Origin: Prochlorococcus sp. AG-347-E03
GTDB taxonomy: Bacteria > Cyanobacteriota > Cyanobacteriia > PCC-6307 > Cyanobiaceae
Length of the DNA: 64,000 nt
Assembly: GCA_003279115.1 (NCBI GenBank)
Contig: QCBG01000005.1
Location: forward strand, 30,284-94,283
Direction: 5' to 3'
Shown here: positions 17,589-27,399 of the stretch, in pieces
Numbering within the stretch: position 1 is the stretch's first letter
Layout of the letters: every line of letters begins with the position of its first letter
Made by a program: the position numbers and the translations under genes
The notes under the pieces: model-generated
Databases searched by the model: none
What the model saw: only the letters and a program-made list of their open reading frames with translations
What the model was told of the DNA's origin: nothing

Positions 17589-19055
17589 ATGAGTTCTTGG
17601 TGTAGAAATTTAGAATTACTAATAAAATCAAGAACATCATTAATTTGGATAAGGACTAAAGAAGAAGAAAGATTAGAAAAGCTAATTAGTCTTTCATGTG
17701 AAAAATTAAATATAAAAAGATTCATTTGCTGGGATTGTGTTAACGGTTTAAAAGGATTAATAAATGAAGAAGGTAAATTTTCTAGTAATCCGTTAGGAGT
17801 TCTCAATTGGCTTAAAGAACAAAGTTCTGAAGTCTCATCAGTTTTATTATTAAAAGATTTCCACAAATTTTATGATGATCCATCTATCAACAGGACTATT
17901 AAAGAACTATCTTCAGCGCTTAAAAAAACTAGTCATAATTTAATTATTAGTTCTCATTTATTTCCATCATCAGAAGAGCTGGATGAATTAATGACAATTG
18001 TAAATCTACCTTTACCTGATCAAAAAGAATTGAAAAATCTAATAAAAAAAATTGCTATTAATACCAATTCAAATCTTAAGGAACAAGACTTAAACGAACT
18101 TTCTATAGCCTCAAGTGGACTTACCGAAATAAAAGTAAAACAAGTCACTGCAAAGGCCCTTGCTCAAAGAGGAAAAATAAGTAAAGAAGATATTAAAGAT
18201 ATTCTTGAGGAGAAAAAACAAGTGATCGCAAGAAGTGAAATTTTAGAATTTTTCGAGGCTAAATCATGTCAAGATGATATTGGCGGTTTAAATGTTTTAA
18301 AAGTTTGGCTTAATCAAAGACACAGGGCCTTTTCTAAAGAAGCTAGAGATTATGGGTTACCCATTCCTAAGGGCGTCTTACTCGTCGGAGCGCAAGGAAC
18401 AGGGAAATCGCTTACCGCAAAATCAATTTCTAAGAGTTGGTCAATGCCGCTACTCAGGTTAGATGTTGGGAGACTGTTTTCTAGCCTCGTTGGTTCAAGC
18501 GAAGCAAGAACTAGAGAAACAATTTCAAGAGCTGAGGCCATGTCTCCGTGTATCCTGTGGATCGACGAAATAGACAAAGGTTTTGGTGGCGATGCTAGAA
18601 GCGATGGAGGAACAAGTCAGAGGGTTTTGGCAAGTTTACTAACTTGGATGGCTGAAAAAGAATCCGCCGTATTTGTCATTGCTACCGCTAATGCTATAGA
18701 TAAGCTTCCTGCTGAATTATTAAGGAAAGGTAGGTTTGATGAGATATTTTTTCTTGATTTGCCAAATTCCGAAGAAAGATTAAGTATTCTGGATTTGCAC
18801 CTAAAAAAAAGAAGGCCAAGTTACAGTTTTCCTCTATCTACTATCATCGATAGAACAGATGGGTTCTCAGGGGCAGAACTTGAACAAGCAGTAATAGAGG
18901 GGATGCATATTTCATTCTCTGAAAATAGAGAGCTTATGGAGAAAGATTTAATAAAGGCAGTTTCTGAACTAGTTCCTTTATCAAGAACTGCTAAAGAGCA
19001 AATTGATTTTCTAAAAAAATGGTCATCCACAGGACGGGCCCGCTCTGCATCGTGA
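17589..19055 (+). CDS. ycf46: AAA+ ATPase, Ycf46 family
   Basis: A 488-residue cytoplasmic ATPase. After an N-terminal domain (about 1-220) typical of Ycf46, the AAA module has Walker A GAQGTGKS (residues 267-274), Walker B CILWIDEID (about 325-333), a sensor-1 FVIATANAID and arginine-finger element ELLRKGRFDEIFFLDLP. Ycf46 is conserved in cyanobacteria and red-algal plastids, and has been linked to CO2 use and photosynthesis regulation in Synechocystis; the exact role is unclear. It follows yidC after 15 bases. Confidence 0.9.
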   Translation: MSSWCRNLELLIKSRTSLIWIRTKEEERLEKLISLSCEKLNIKRFICWDCVNGLKGLINEEGKFSSNPLGVLNWLKEQSSEVSSVLLLKDFHKFYDDPSINRTIKELSSALKKTSHNLIISSHLFPSSEELDELMTIVNLPLPDQKELKNLIKKIAINTNSNLKEQDLNELSIASSGLTEIKVKQVTAKALAQRGKISKEDIKDILEEKKQVIARSEILEFFEAKSCQDDIGGLNVLKVWLNQRHRAFSKEARDYGLPIPKGVLLVGAQGTGKSLTAKSISKSWSMPLLRLDVGRLFSSLVGSSEARTRETISRAEAMSPCILWIDEIDKGFGGDARSDGGTSQRVLASLLTWMAEKESAVFVIATANAIDKLPAELLRKGRFDEIFFLDLPNSEERLSILDLHLKKRRPSYSFPLSTIIDRTDGFSGAELEQAVIEGMHISFSENRELMEKDLIKAVSELVPLSRTAKEQIDFLKKWSSTGRARSAS

Positions 19056-19083
19056 ATAAAATTTAATTTTTAAAATATTCCAT

Positions 19084-19131
19084 AAGTCAGGAATCATTAA
19101 AGTCAGGAATCATTAAAGTCAGGAATCATTA
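19084..19131. repeat. three exact tandem copies of a 16-base unit
   Basis: The unit AAGTCAGGAATCATTA is repeated exactly at 19084-19099, 19100-19115 and 19116-19131, in the spacer between ycf46 and serS. There are no spacers, so this is not CRISPR. The lack of divergence points to recent slippage duplication. Its function, if any, is unknown. Confidence 0.95.
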
Positions 19132-19209
19132 ATTTAGTTAATTTTTAATCAAAAAACCCAAATAATGAATTGAGATTAACTATGTTATTTAATGTAATAA
19201 AAAAAAAGA

Positions 19210-20487
19210 GTGTTAGATCAAAAATTAATAAGAGAAAACCCAACATTTGTTGAAGAGAATTTATCCTTAAGAGGAAAAGTTTACAAGATATCTCATATTC
19301 ATGAATTAACTGTTAAGAAAAAGGAAATTGACATAGAAATATCCAGTCTTCAATCTGAGAGTAAAAAATTAAGCAAATTAATCGGTCAAGTTATTGGAAA
19401 ATCCCAAAATAATAATTCACAAGAATTAAATGATTTAAAGAAAAAGGGAAACGAATACAGAATTAAAATTTCTGAACTAGAAGAGAAACAAAGAATATTA
19501 GAAAAAGAAGTAGATGATGAGATTTATAATTTGCCAAATTTTCCTAGCAAAGATGCGCCTATTGGGAAAGATGAAAGTGATAATTTACAAATAAAAACTT
19601 GGGGGGATCCTCTTATAAATGAGAATATAAAATCACACTGGGAAATCGGAGAAAGTCTTAATATTTTTGACTCTGTAAAATCAACAAAAATATCAAAAAG
19701 TCGTTTTATCACACTTATAGGCAATGGTGCCAGATTAGAGAGGGCATTAATTAATTTTATGCTCGATACACATACGAAAAATGGTTACTTGGAGTTAATG
19801 CCGCCAGCTTTAGTAAATTCAGAAAGTCTTACCGGATCTGGTCAATTACCTAAATTTTCAAATGAAAGTTTTAAGTGTTCTAATGATGATTTATGGCTTT
19901 CTCCAACAGCTGAAGTTCCACTAACTGCTTTACATAGAAACGAGCTTATTGATCCCAAGCATTTACCCATTAAGTACGTTGCATATAGTCCATGTTTCAG
20001 GAGAGAAGCTGGAAGTTATGGAAGGGATACTAAAGGTTTAATAAGACTTCATCAATTTAATAAGGTTGAACTCTATTGGTTTTGTGATCCAAGTAAATCT
20101 TTAGAAGCGCATAAAAAGATTACTTCTGATGCAGAAAGCATTTTAAAAAAGCTCAACTTACCTTACAGATTAGTAGATATTTGTACTGGAGATTTAGGCT
20201 TTTCTTCTAGTAGAACTTTTGATCTTGAAGTTTGGCTTCCCAGTAGTAAATGTTATAGAGAAATTTCAAGTTGCAGTAATTGCCTTGACTTTCAAGCACG
20301 TAGATCATCAATAAGATCAAAAATTGATAAAAAAAATAAATATATACATACCTTAAATGGTAGTGGTCTTGCTATTGGAAGAACAATGGCAGCGATTCTT
20401 GAGAATGGCCAACAAACAGATGGTAGCGTTAAGATTCCAGATGCTCTAGTTCCATATTTTGGATCAAATTTTTTAAAAACTGCTTAA
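19210..20487 (+). CDS. serS: seryl-tRNA synthetase
   Basis: A 425-residue class II synthetase. The N-terminus (GTG start, [18 protein letters not shown]) is canonical and leads into the long coiled-coil arm that binds tRNA-Ser (about residues 30-105). Catalytic motifs include [14 protein letters not shown], the motif 2 segment [24 protein letters not shown] (about residues 255-279), and the motif 3 region [18 protein letters not shown]. Length is normal (about 425). The GTG is chosen because the family begins exactly there. Confidence 0.97.
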   Translation: MLDQKLIRENPTFVEENLSLRGKVYKISHIHELTVKKKEIDIEISSLQSESKKLSKLIGQVIGKSQNNNSQELNDLKKKGNEYRIKISELEEKQRILEKEVDDEIYNLPNFPSKDAPIGKDESDNLQIKTWGDPLINENIKSHWEIGESLNIFDSVKSTKISKSRFITLIGNGARLERALINFMLDTHTKNGYLELMPPALVNSESLTGSGQLPKFSNESFKCSNDDLWLSPTAEVPLTALHRNELIDPKHLPIKYVAYSPCFRREAGSYGRDTKGLIRLHQFNKVELYWFCDPSKSLEAHKKITSDAESILKKLNLPYRLVDICTGDLGFSSSRTFDLEVWLPSSKCYREISSCSNCLDFQARRSSIRSKIDKKNKYIHTLNGSGLAIGRTMAAILENGQQTDGSVKIPDALVPYFGSNFLKTA

Positions 20488-20496
20488 TATAAAAAA

Positions 20497-21576
20497 ATGA
20501 ATGTTTTAACCTCAATAACAGTACTTGGATTCCTCATATTTTTTCATGAGATGGGGCATTTTCTTGCGGCTATTTTACAAGGTATTTATGTTGATGGATT
20601 TTCAATTGGCTTTGGGCCCTCAATTATTAAAAAAAAAGTTAAAAATATTACTTATTCATTCAGAGCCTTTCCTCTTGGAGGCTTTGTATCCTTCCCTGAT
20701 GAAGAACTAAATAATATTGACCCTAAAGATCCAAATCTTTTAAAAAATAGGCCAATAATTCAAAGAGTTATTGTAATTTCTGCTGGCGTATTTGCCAACT
20801 TGATACTTGCTTACTCAATCTTAATTATAAATGTAACTACTGTTGGTATTCCATTTGATCCAGAACCAGGGATTTTAGTTTTGGCTACTCAACCTGAGAA
20901 GGCTGCATCTCTTGCTGGTTTAGAACCAGGGGATAAAATATTAGAAATCGAAACTAATACTTTAGGAGTTGGGGATCAAGCAGTTTCCACTTTAGTAAAA
21001 GAAATTCAAAATTCATCAGACGAACCAATTTCAATAAAAATTGAAAGGGATGGGAGTTTCAAAGATTTAACTTTGGTACCAAAAAATATTGATGGAAAAG
21101 GCACAATAGGTGCTCAATTACAACCAAATATAAGAAAAGAAACTAAAAAGACAAAAAACGTTTTCGAACTTTTTAAATACACCAATAATGAATTTTCATC
21201 ACTTTTAGTAAAAACAATTCAAGGTTATAAAGGTTTAATAACAAATTTCTCATCAACAGCTCAACAATTAAGTGGGCCGGTAAAAATCGTTGAAATCGGT
21301 GCACAATTATCTCAACAAGGTGGAACAGGCATATTATTATTTGCGGCTTTAATCTCTATTAATTTAGCAGTACTTAATTCATTACCTTTACCATTGTTAG
21401 ATGGTGGACAACTTCTTTTCACTATAATTGAAGGTTTTAGGGGTAAACCTGTTCCAGTCAAGGTGCAAATGGTTGTTACTCAATCCAGTTTTTTTCTTTT
21501 AGTTGGACTAAGTGTTCTGCTTATTATCAGAGATACTAGTCAACTATTAATCGTGCAAAGGTTATTAAACCAATAA
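20497..21576 (+). CDS. rseP: site-2 zinc metalloprotease RseP (M50)
   Basis: A 359-residue intramembrane protease that cleaves anti-sigma factors and signal peptide remnants. The zinc site HEMGH is at residues 17-21 in the first helix, and the second motif (NSLPLPLLDGGQ) lies in the C-terminal helix. A PDZ domain is visible in the middle (EKAASLAGLEPGDKILEIET, about residues 133-152). The family's four membrane helices are present. It is tightly placed 9 bases downstream of serS. Confidence 0.94.
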   Translation: MNVLTSITVLGFLIFFHEMGHFLAAILQGIYVDGFSIGFGPSIIKKKVKNITYSFRAFPLGGFVSFPDEELNNIDPKDPNLLKNRPIIQRVIVISAGVFANLILAYSILIINVTTVGIPFDPEPGILVLATQPEKAASLAGLEPGDKILEIETNTLGVGDQAVSTLVKEIQNSSDEPISIKIERDGSFKDLTLVPKNIDGKGTIGAQLQPNIRKETKKTKNVFELFKYTNNEFSSLLVKTIQGYKGLITNFSSTAQQLSGPVKIVEIGAQLSQQGGTGILLFAALISINLAVLNSLPLPLLDGGQLLFTIIEGFRGKPVPVKVQMVVTQSSFFLLVGLSVLLIIRDTSQLLIVQRLLNQ

Positions 21577-21609
21577 ATAAATTTTAAAAACTGTTCTCCA
21601 AGCTGTTAG

Positions 21610-21615
21610 TATAGT
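21610..21615 (+). promoter_or_regulatory. candidate -10 element for rpsN
   Basis: TATAGT lies 25 bases before the rpsN ATG, in a 64-base spacer. This would give a 5' leader of about 18-20 bases. Only the -10 element is visible; no -35 is evident. Confidence 0.35.
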
Positions 21616-21640
21616 AATTAGTTTTAAATATTCTGACTAA

Positions 21641-21943
21641 ATGGCGAAAAAGTCCATGATTGCGAGAGAAGTAAAACGCAAAAAACTTGTGAAGCAATAT
21701 GCTGCAAAAAGGAAAGCATTATTAAATGAATTTAATGCCGCAAAAGATCCAATGGAAAGGTTAGAAATTCATAGAAAGATTCAAGGTCTGCCAAGGAACT
21801 CTGCACCAAATAGAGTAAGAAATAGGTGTTGGGCAACTGGTAAACCTAGAGGAGTATATAGAGATTTTGGTCTTTGCAGGAATCAGTTAAGACAAAGAGC
21901 TCATAACGGTGAACTTCCTGGAGTAGTTAAATCAAGTTGGTAG
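21641..21943 (+). CDS. rpsN: 30S ribosomal protein S14
   Basis: A 100-residue S14 of the long type without zinc-binding cysteines, as in most cyanobacteria and plastids. The N-terminal [20 protein letters not shown] and the C-terminal [20 protein letters not shown] and [18 protein letters not shown] are diagnostic. It stands alone, away from the main ribosomal operons, and seems to have its own promoter. Confidence 0.97.
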   Translation: MAKKSMIAREVKRKKLVKQYAAKRKALLNEFNAAKDPMERLEIHRKIQGLPRNSAPNRVRNRCWATGKPRGVYRDFGLCRNQLRQRAHNGELPGVVKSSW

Positions 21944-22100
21944 TATAAGTTTTCAACTTAAGTACTTTATTTCTCAAGAAAAAATAATACTTTTAGAAAA
22001 TAAACTCATTTTTTGGACATTTTTAAAAATTTTTATAGCTTATCTAAATAATTTACTCAATATGTCCCTTTTAAATGTAAGAATAAATTATGTATAGATT

Positions 22101-22106
22101 TATAAT
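22101..22106 (+). promoter_or_regulatory. TATAAT close to the pnp start
   Basis: A consensus TATAAT ends 7 bases before the GTG start of pnp. If it works as a -10 box the transcript would begin almost at the start codon. No Shine-Dalgarno lies between. In such AT-rich DNA it may be chance. Confidence 0.3.
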
Positions 22107-22113
22107 TTAAAAA

Positions 22114-24279
22114 GTGGAAGGACAAAATAAGTCGATCACGTTTGACGGACGAGAGATACGACTAACTACAGGACTATATGCTCCTCAAGCAAGTGGATCA
22201 GTAATGATTGAGTGTGGTGATACCTCACTATTAGTTACAGCGACAAAAACTGTCAAAAAAGAAACATCAGACTTTCTACCTCTGATATGCGACTATGAAG
22301 AAAAACTTTATGCTGCAGGGAGAATTCCTGGTGGCTTTATGAGAAGAGAAGGTCGCCCACCAGAAAGAGCGACTTTAATTGCAAGATTAATTGATAGGCC
22401 AATGAGGCCACTTTTCCCCACATGGATGAGGGATGAGATTCAAATAGTCGCATCATGCCTTTCTCTAGATGAAAGAGTTCCAGCAGATGTTTTGGCTGTT
22501 ACGGGGGCTTCAATAGCAACTTTAGTTGGAGAGATTCCATTTTATGGGCCAATGGCTGCCGTAAGAGTTGGGCTTATAGGAGATGATTTCATCTTAAATC
22601 CTAGCTATAGAGAGATTGAGAAAGGAGATTTAGACATTGTTGTTGCAGGGTCACCAGACGGTATCGTCATGATTGAAGCAGGTGCGAATCAATTATCAGA
22701 GCAAGATACAATTGAAGCTATAGATTTCGGATATGAGGCTGTTACTGAGCTTATTAAATCGCAAGAAGTTTTACTACAAGATTTAGGAATAAAACAGATT
22801 AAGCCATCTGAACCTGAAGAAGATAAAACATTGCCCTCTTATTTAGAGAAAAATTGTACAAAACCTATTGAGTTAGTTTTAAAGAAATTTGACCTTTCAA
22901 AGGAAGAGAGAGATCTTGAACTCGAAAAAATTAAAACTGAAACTCAAAGCAAAATTGATTCACTTAAAGATGACAATCAAGTAAAAGTTCTAACCTCAGA
23001 AAATGAAAAATTACTTCATTCCGACTTTAAAAAATTAACAAAAAGATTAATGAGGTCGCAAATTATAAATGATGGGAAAAGAGTTGATGGAAGAAATCTC
23101 GATGAAGTTAGAAAAATATCAGCCTCTGCAGGAATTCTTCCAAAAAGAGTTCATGGCTCTGCACTTTTTCAAAGAGGTCTAACTCAAGTCTTATCTACTA
23201 CTACTCTTGGCACACCAAGCGATGCTCAAGAGATGGATGATTTAAATCCAAGCACTGAAAAAACATATTTGCATCACTATAATTTCCCTCCTTATTCGGT
23301 GGGCGAAACAAGACCAATGAGAACTCCAGGCAGAAGAGAAATTGGCCATGGAGCATTAGCTGAAAGAGCAATAATACCCGTGCTGCCTGGTAAAGAAACA
23401 TTTCCTTATGTTTTAAGAGTAGTAAGTGAAGTTTTAAGTTCTAACGGATCAACCTCAATGGGTTCAGTATGTGGAAGTACTCTTTCATTATTAGATGCAG
23501 GAGTTCCTCTAAAAGCACTTGTAAGCGGTACTGCTATGGGCTTAATTAAAGAAGGTAAAGACGTTAGAATTCTTACAGATATTCAAGGAATTGAAGACTT
23601 TCTTGGAGACATGGATTTTAAGGTTGCTGGTACTGATAAAGGAATTACTGCCTTACAAATGGATATGAAAATTACAGGTTTACCAGTCTCTATTATTTCT
23701 GATGCAATTAAAAAAGCTCGACCTGCAAGATTACATATCTTAGAAAAGATGCAAGCGGCTATAGATAAACCTCAAGAATCGCTCTCTCCCCACGCTCCAA
23801 GACTTTTAAGCTTTAGGATTGATCCTGAGCTTATAGGAACCGTAATTGGCCCTGGCGGAAGAACTATCAAAGGAATTACTGAGAGAACCAATACAAAAAT
23901 AGATATAGAAGATGGAGGAATTGTAACTATTGCATCTCATGATGGAGCTGCAGCTGAAGAAGCTCAAAAGATAATTGAGGGATTAACACGCAAGGTTCAT
24001 GAAGGTGAAATTTTTACTGGAGTTGTCACTCGAATAATTCCGATTGGCGCATTTGTTGAAATTCTACCTGGTAAGGAGGGCATGGTTCATATATCCCAAC
24101 TATCTGAAGCTAGAGTAGAGAGGGTTGAAGATGTTGTAAGGCAAGGTGATGAAGTAACCGTAAGGGTTCGCGAAATTGACAGCAGAGGAAGGATCAATCT
24201 TACTTTAAGGGGAGTTTCACAAAATGGAGGTATGTCTTATCCTGAGCCAACACCTACGCCGGTTGCGCCTTTAAATTAA
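22114..24279 (+). CDS. pnp: polynucleotide phosphorylase
   Basis: A 721-residue 3'-5' exoribonuclease (phosphorolytic) central to mRNA decay. Two RNase PH domains occupy about residues 1-230 and 310-540, joined by an alpha-helical domain. The second holds the active-site region [32 protein letters not shown] domain ([18 protein letters not shown], about residues 575-592) and an S1 domain ([21 protein letters not shown], about 630-650) follow. The GTG start gives the conserved opening [14 protein letters not shown]. It has a 170-base upstream spacer, and its stop nearly meets the convergent cysQ stop. Confidence 0.97.
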   Translation: MEGQNKSITFDGREIRLTTGLYAPQASGSVMIECGDTSLLVTATKTVKKETSDFLPLICDYEEKLYAAGRIPGGFMRREGRPPERATLIARLIDRPMRPLFPTWMRDEIQIVASCLSLDERVPADVLAVTGASIATLVGEIPFYGPMAAVRVGLIGDDFILNPSYREIEKGDLDIVVAGSPDGIVMIEAGANQLSEQDTIEAIDFGYEAVTELIKSQEVLLQDLGIKQIKPSEPEEDKTLPSYLEKNCTKPIELVLKKFDLSKEERDLELEKIKTETQSKIDSLKDDNQVKVLTSENEKLLHSDFKKLTKRLMRSQIINDGKRVDGRNLDEVRKISASAGILPKRVHGSALFQRGLTQVLSTTTLGTPSDAQEMDDLNPSTEKTYLHHYNFPPYSVGETRPMRTPGRREIGHGALAERAIIPVLPGKETFPYVLRVVSEVLSSNGSTSMGSVCGSTLSLLDAGVPLKALVSGTAMGLIKEGKDVRILTDIQGIEDFLGDMDFKVAGTDKGITALQMDMKITGLPVSIISDAIKKARPARLHILEKMQAAIDKPQESLSPHAPRLLSFRIDPELIGTVIGPGGRTIKGITERTNTKIDIEDGGIVTIASHDGAAAEEAQKIIEGLTRKVHEGEIFTGVVTRIIPIGAFVEILPGKEGMVHISQLSEARVERVEDVVRQGDEVTVRVREIDSRGRINLTLRGVSQNGGMSYPEPTPTPVAPLN

Positions 24280-24283
24280 TACT

Positions 24284-25180
24284 CTAAGGATAAATATTAT
24301 ATTCTTTAATAATTTCTTTTACTTCGGAGCATATTCTTTTATGGTTTTTTTTATTATTAGTGGCAATTATTATTCCTGAATGTTTTAAATCGGTACTACC
24401 ATAAACCAATTCCTCATTATCAATATTGGTTATTGATCCCCCAGCCGCTTTTAAAATAGCTTCCGGTGCAGCAAAATCCCAATCTTTTGGAGCAGTTTTG
24501 CCTGGCAAACTCAATGCAATATAAATATCACTTTCTCCTCTAATAATTGAAGCAACTTTACAACCAATACTACCCATTAAAATAGTTTTCTTGAAATTAA
24601 TCTTTTCAATTAAATCCTTTAATTTTTGATTCCTATGGTTTTTGCTTGTAACAATAGTCATCTTTTCGAGAATATTTGTTTCAGACAAGTTTTGTTTGCG
24701 AATATTTCCATCTCTGTTCTCACACCAAATTTTTTCTTCATAAGAAATCCATAATTCATCTTTTTCAGGGATAAGAACGATACCAATATATGGCTTTCGT
24801 TTATAGTTCAGGGCTAAATGCATTGCGTAACTTTGCGTTCCTTGAATAAAATCTTTAGTCCCGTCTAAAGGATCAAGAACCCATAGCCAGTCAACATTAT
24901 TGAAATAATTAGATTGTATTTTAAAATTTTCTTCGCTCAAAATCTCCCAATTAGTATCTTGATATATTTGGTTTATTCTGTTAATAATTAATTCGTTTAC
25001 TTCTAAATCAGCTAATGTTACGGGATCATCATTATTTTTATTTTTAAGAATTTCGTTTTTTTGTTCTAATTTTTTAATAATATTGGCATAGTACAACAAG
25101 ATATCTGCAGCTTCCCAACTCAAACTCCTCAGATTATCTATTAGATCATTAATTTCTACTCCGAAAGGTAATTTAACCAC
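24284..25180 (-). CDS. cysQ: 3'(2'),5'-bisphosphate nucleotidase (inositol monophosphatase family)
   Basis: A 298-residue Mg-dependent phosphatase that probably hydrolyses 3'-phosphoadenosine 5'-phosphate from sulfate assimilation. The metal site is clear: WVLDPLDGTKDFIQG (about residues 95-109), the earlier DDPVTLADLEVNELI, and the second signature KDWDFAAPEAILKAAGG near residue 232-248. It starts with GTG at 25180, with only three bases separating it from the divergent rsmI start. An inositol monophosphatase activity cannot be excluded by sequence alone. Confidence 0.88.
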   Translation of the reverse strand: MVKLPFGVEINDLIDNLRSLSWEAADILLYYANIIKKLEQKNEILKNKNNDDPVTLADLEVNELIINRINQIYQDTNWEILSEENFKIQSNYFNNVDWLWVLDPLDGTKDFIQGTQSYAMHLALNYKRKPYIGIVLIPEKDELWISYEEKIWCENRDGNIRKQNLSETNILEKMTIVTSKNHRNQKLKDLIEKINFKKTILMGSIGCKVASIIRGESDIYIALSLPGKTAPKDWDFAAPEAILKAAGGSITNIDNEELVYGSTDLKHSGIIIATNNKKNHKRICSEVKEIIKEYNIYP

Positions 25181-25183
25181 TTA

Positions 25184-26047
25184 ATGACAAATAATTCCTC
25201 ATTATCTCATAGAAAAGAAGAACCTGAGGAAGGAATTTTATATTTAGTGGGTACACCGATTGGAAATTTAAATGATATGTCTCCAAGAGCAATAAATATT
25301 CTTGCAAATGTCTCTCTCATTGCTTGCGAAGACACAAGACAAACCAGAAAAATAATGAATAAATTTAGTATTTCTAATAATTTAGTAAGTTTTAATAAAG
25401 AAAATTCTTTAAAAAAAATTCCCAATTTAATTAATGACCTTAAAGCAGGCAAGTCAATTGCACTTGTGAGTGACGCAGGAATGCCAGGAATTTGTGATCC
25501 TGGGGAAAACTTAGTTAGACATGTCAAATCTCAGGGATATGATGTTATTTGTATACCAGGAGCTTGTGCGGCAATAACAGCTCTCGTCTCAAGTGGAATG
25601 CCATCTTCTAAATTTATCTTCGAAGGTTTCCTTCCTAAAAAAAAGGTTGATAGAGAAAAAATTCTTTTTGAAATTAGTAAGAATGAGAAAACAACTATAG
25701 TTTATGAATCTCCCCATCGACTTAAGAAATTTTTGAGAGAATTATTAGATTTCTGTGGAGGTGAAAGAGAAATTCTTGTAGCGAGAGAATTAACTAAAAA
25801 ATTTGAAGAACATTTGGTTAATAGAATTGATAGTACAGTAGAATTTTTTAAAGATAAAGAGGTGATTGGTGAGATAACAATAGTAATAAGAGGTATTCAC
25901 AAAGATAAAAATGAAGAAATTAATAAGTCAGATTTAAAGAAGGATCTGAATGAATTAACTAATGCAGGTTTAAGTTTGTCAGCAGCTTCAAAGTATTTAG
26001 CCAAAAAATATGGCATCAAAAAAAACATAATTTATAATTTAAGATAG
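25184..26047 (+). CDS. rsmI: 16S rRNA (cytidine-1402-2'-O)-methyltransferase
   Basis: A 287-residue SAM-dependent enzyme of the tetrapyrrole methylase fold that methylates C1402 of 16S rRNA. Diagnostic segments are LYLVGTPIGNLNDMSPRA (about residues 20-37), ACEDTRQTRK, LVSDAGMPGICDPGENLV (about 94-111) and FEGFLPKKK. Length is normal. The ATG at 25184 is the only good start before the core. It is divergent from cysQ with nearly abutting starts. Confidence 0.96.
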   Translation: MTNNSSLSHRKEEPEEGILYLVGTPIGNLNDMSPRAINILANVSLIACEDTRQTRKIMNKFSISNNLVSFNKENSLKKIPNLINDLKAGKSIALVSDAGMPGICDPGENLVRHVKSQGYDVICIPGACAAITALVSSGMPSSKFIFEGFLPKKKVDREKILFEISKNEKTTIVYESPHRLKKFLRELLDFCGGEREILVARELTKKFEEHLVNRIDSTVEFFKDKEVIGEITIVIRGIHKDKNEEINKSDLKKDLNELTNAGLSLSAASKYLAKKYGIKKNIIYNLR

Positions 26048-26066
26048 ATTTCAAAAAATTAAATAT

Positions 26067-26288
26067 ATGTCAGTAATTTTAAAAAAAATAATTTTTGCAA
26101 CCACTTTTAATTCTTGTTTATTCATATTGTTATTAATTGGAATACAAAATAGCTCAATTAAAAGTAAGGTTAACTTCTTAATAAACGAAACGATTAAATT
26201 ACCAATAAGTTTTATTATTGGAGCAAGTTTTATTAGCGGTTCTTTAATGGGAAGTTTCTTAAATATTAATTTAACAAAGAAAAGTTAA
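26067..26288 (+). CDS. small membrane protein, LapA-like
   Basis: A 73-residue protein with two hydrophobic helices (FNSCLFILLLIGIQNSS and LPISFIIGASFISGSLMGSFL) joined by a short hydrophilic segment. The layout and the N-x(n)-V-x-F-x(n)-LP-x(n)-G-x(3)-G pattern resemble the LapA/DUF1049 family; similarity is suggestive rather than certain. It follows rsmI after 19 bases and ends 4 bases before the convergent HTH gene. Confidence 0.55.
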   Translation: MSVILKKIIFATTFNSCLFILLLIGIQNSSIKSKVNFLINETIKLPISFIIGASFISGSLMGSFLNINLTKKS

Positions 26289-26292
26289 TAGT

Positions 26293-26991
26293 TTAAAGAG
26301 CTATTAATTTCTCTTCACTTACAATCCTAGATATTCCTCTTGAAACTAGGATGGGAGAGACAATTCTAAATACATCTGTATTAGGAACCTTAATAACTTT
26401 TTGTTCCTTACTACAAGCTCTTTTTGCTAATTTTAAATCGCAATATATTTCTATTGTTTTTCTCTGTAAATCTTCATTTGGGAGAAATTCCCATTCTGGA
26501 TAATCTTTTAATAATTTTATTTCTAATTCAATATTTTTATGAACAATCATATATACAGTTTTGGGAAAATCAATTTCTTTTATAGGTATAGATGACAACT
26601 CTTTACGAGGAACATTTTCTATTTCGAAATCTAAAGGAGAAATTTCTACAAATTCTGTACTTGAGAAATTATTATTATCAGTTTGATTAGCATCGAAAGT
26701 TTGCTCATTGCTAAATTCATTTTTAGAAGATTTCTTTGCTAATTCAGGATCATTTTTTTTCTTTATGTCTTTTTCCTCAAGAATACTTAATTCATGAAAA
26801 TTATTATGATTTTCAAGTAATTGCTTATAAATTATTTCCCCAAGACTTTTTTTCAAGTTTCTAGATATTGTTGCTATTGTACAATTAAACTCCTCTGATA
26901 AAACTTCAATAGTTTTACCATTTTTAAAATATTCAGCTATTTCACTTTTTTGTTTTTCTGTAAGTCTCTTAGCCATATTTAATTTTTTCAT
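26293..26991 (-). CDS. helix-turn-helix protein of unknown function
   Basis: A 232-residue protein (226 if started at the sixth-codon ATG at 26976, MAKRLTEKQK). Residues 10-50 form a likely helix-turn-helix (TEKQKSEIAEYFKNGKTIEV, then LSEEFNCTIATISRNLKKSL), resembling resolvase/Hin-type recognition helices. A low-complexity Asn/Ser/Glu-rich linker follows (about 75-125), then a folded C-terminal domain with DFPKTVYMIVHKNIELEIKL and DLKLAKRACSKEQKVIKVPN. It has no catalytic recombinase residues. Probably a transcriptional regulator or DNA-binding protein; this is an inference. Confidence 0.55.
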   Translation of the reverse strand: MKKLNMAKRLTEKQKSEIAEYFKNGKTIEVLSEEFNCTIATISRNLKKSLGEIIYKQLLENHNNFHELSILEEKDIKKKNDPELAKKSSKNEFSNEQTFDANQTDNNNFSSTEFVEISPLDFEIENVPRKELSSIPIKEIDFPKTVYMIVHKNIELEIKLLKDYPEWEFLPNEDLQRKTIEIYCDLKLAKRACSKEQKVIKVPNTDVFRIVSPILVSRGISRIVSEEKLIAL

Positions 26992-27212
26992 TCTTTCAAA
27001 ATTTTACAATAATTCAGAGAAAAAAATAGATATCAATTTAAAAAATGATTTTTTTGAATTTATAGTATTTCTTTTTGATAATTTACTTGTTGTGAGTGCA
27101 GGGCTGTTTTAAAATAAAAAAGTTGTTTGGGTTATTTATAAATAGAACACTCAAAATAAGGTGAAATTTCATCTTTTGGAACTGTTCTGATTCATAAAAC
27201 CAAAAAACTTCA

Positions 27213-27286
<74 letters not shown>

Positions 27287-27399
27287 TAAATTAAAAATTT
27301 TTAAACCCAGCATATCTAATATGGACAATACCAAAAATGACTCCATGAAATTTTTAGTATCTACTTTATTGTTATTATTCCATAAATAAAATATTTTTT

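Noticed and set aside
19084..19131. possible CRISPR array
   Set aside because: The repeats are directly adjacent with no spacers, only 16 bases long, and no cas genes are near.
21944..22113. small RNA or riboswitch before pnp
   Set aside because: Only a five-base-pair hairpin without a T-run near the rpsN stop; the rest is plain AT-rich sequence.
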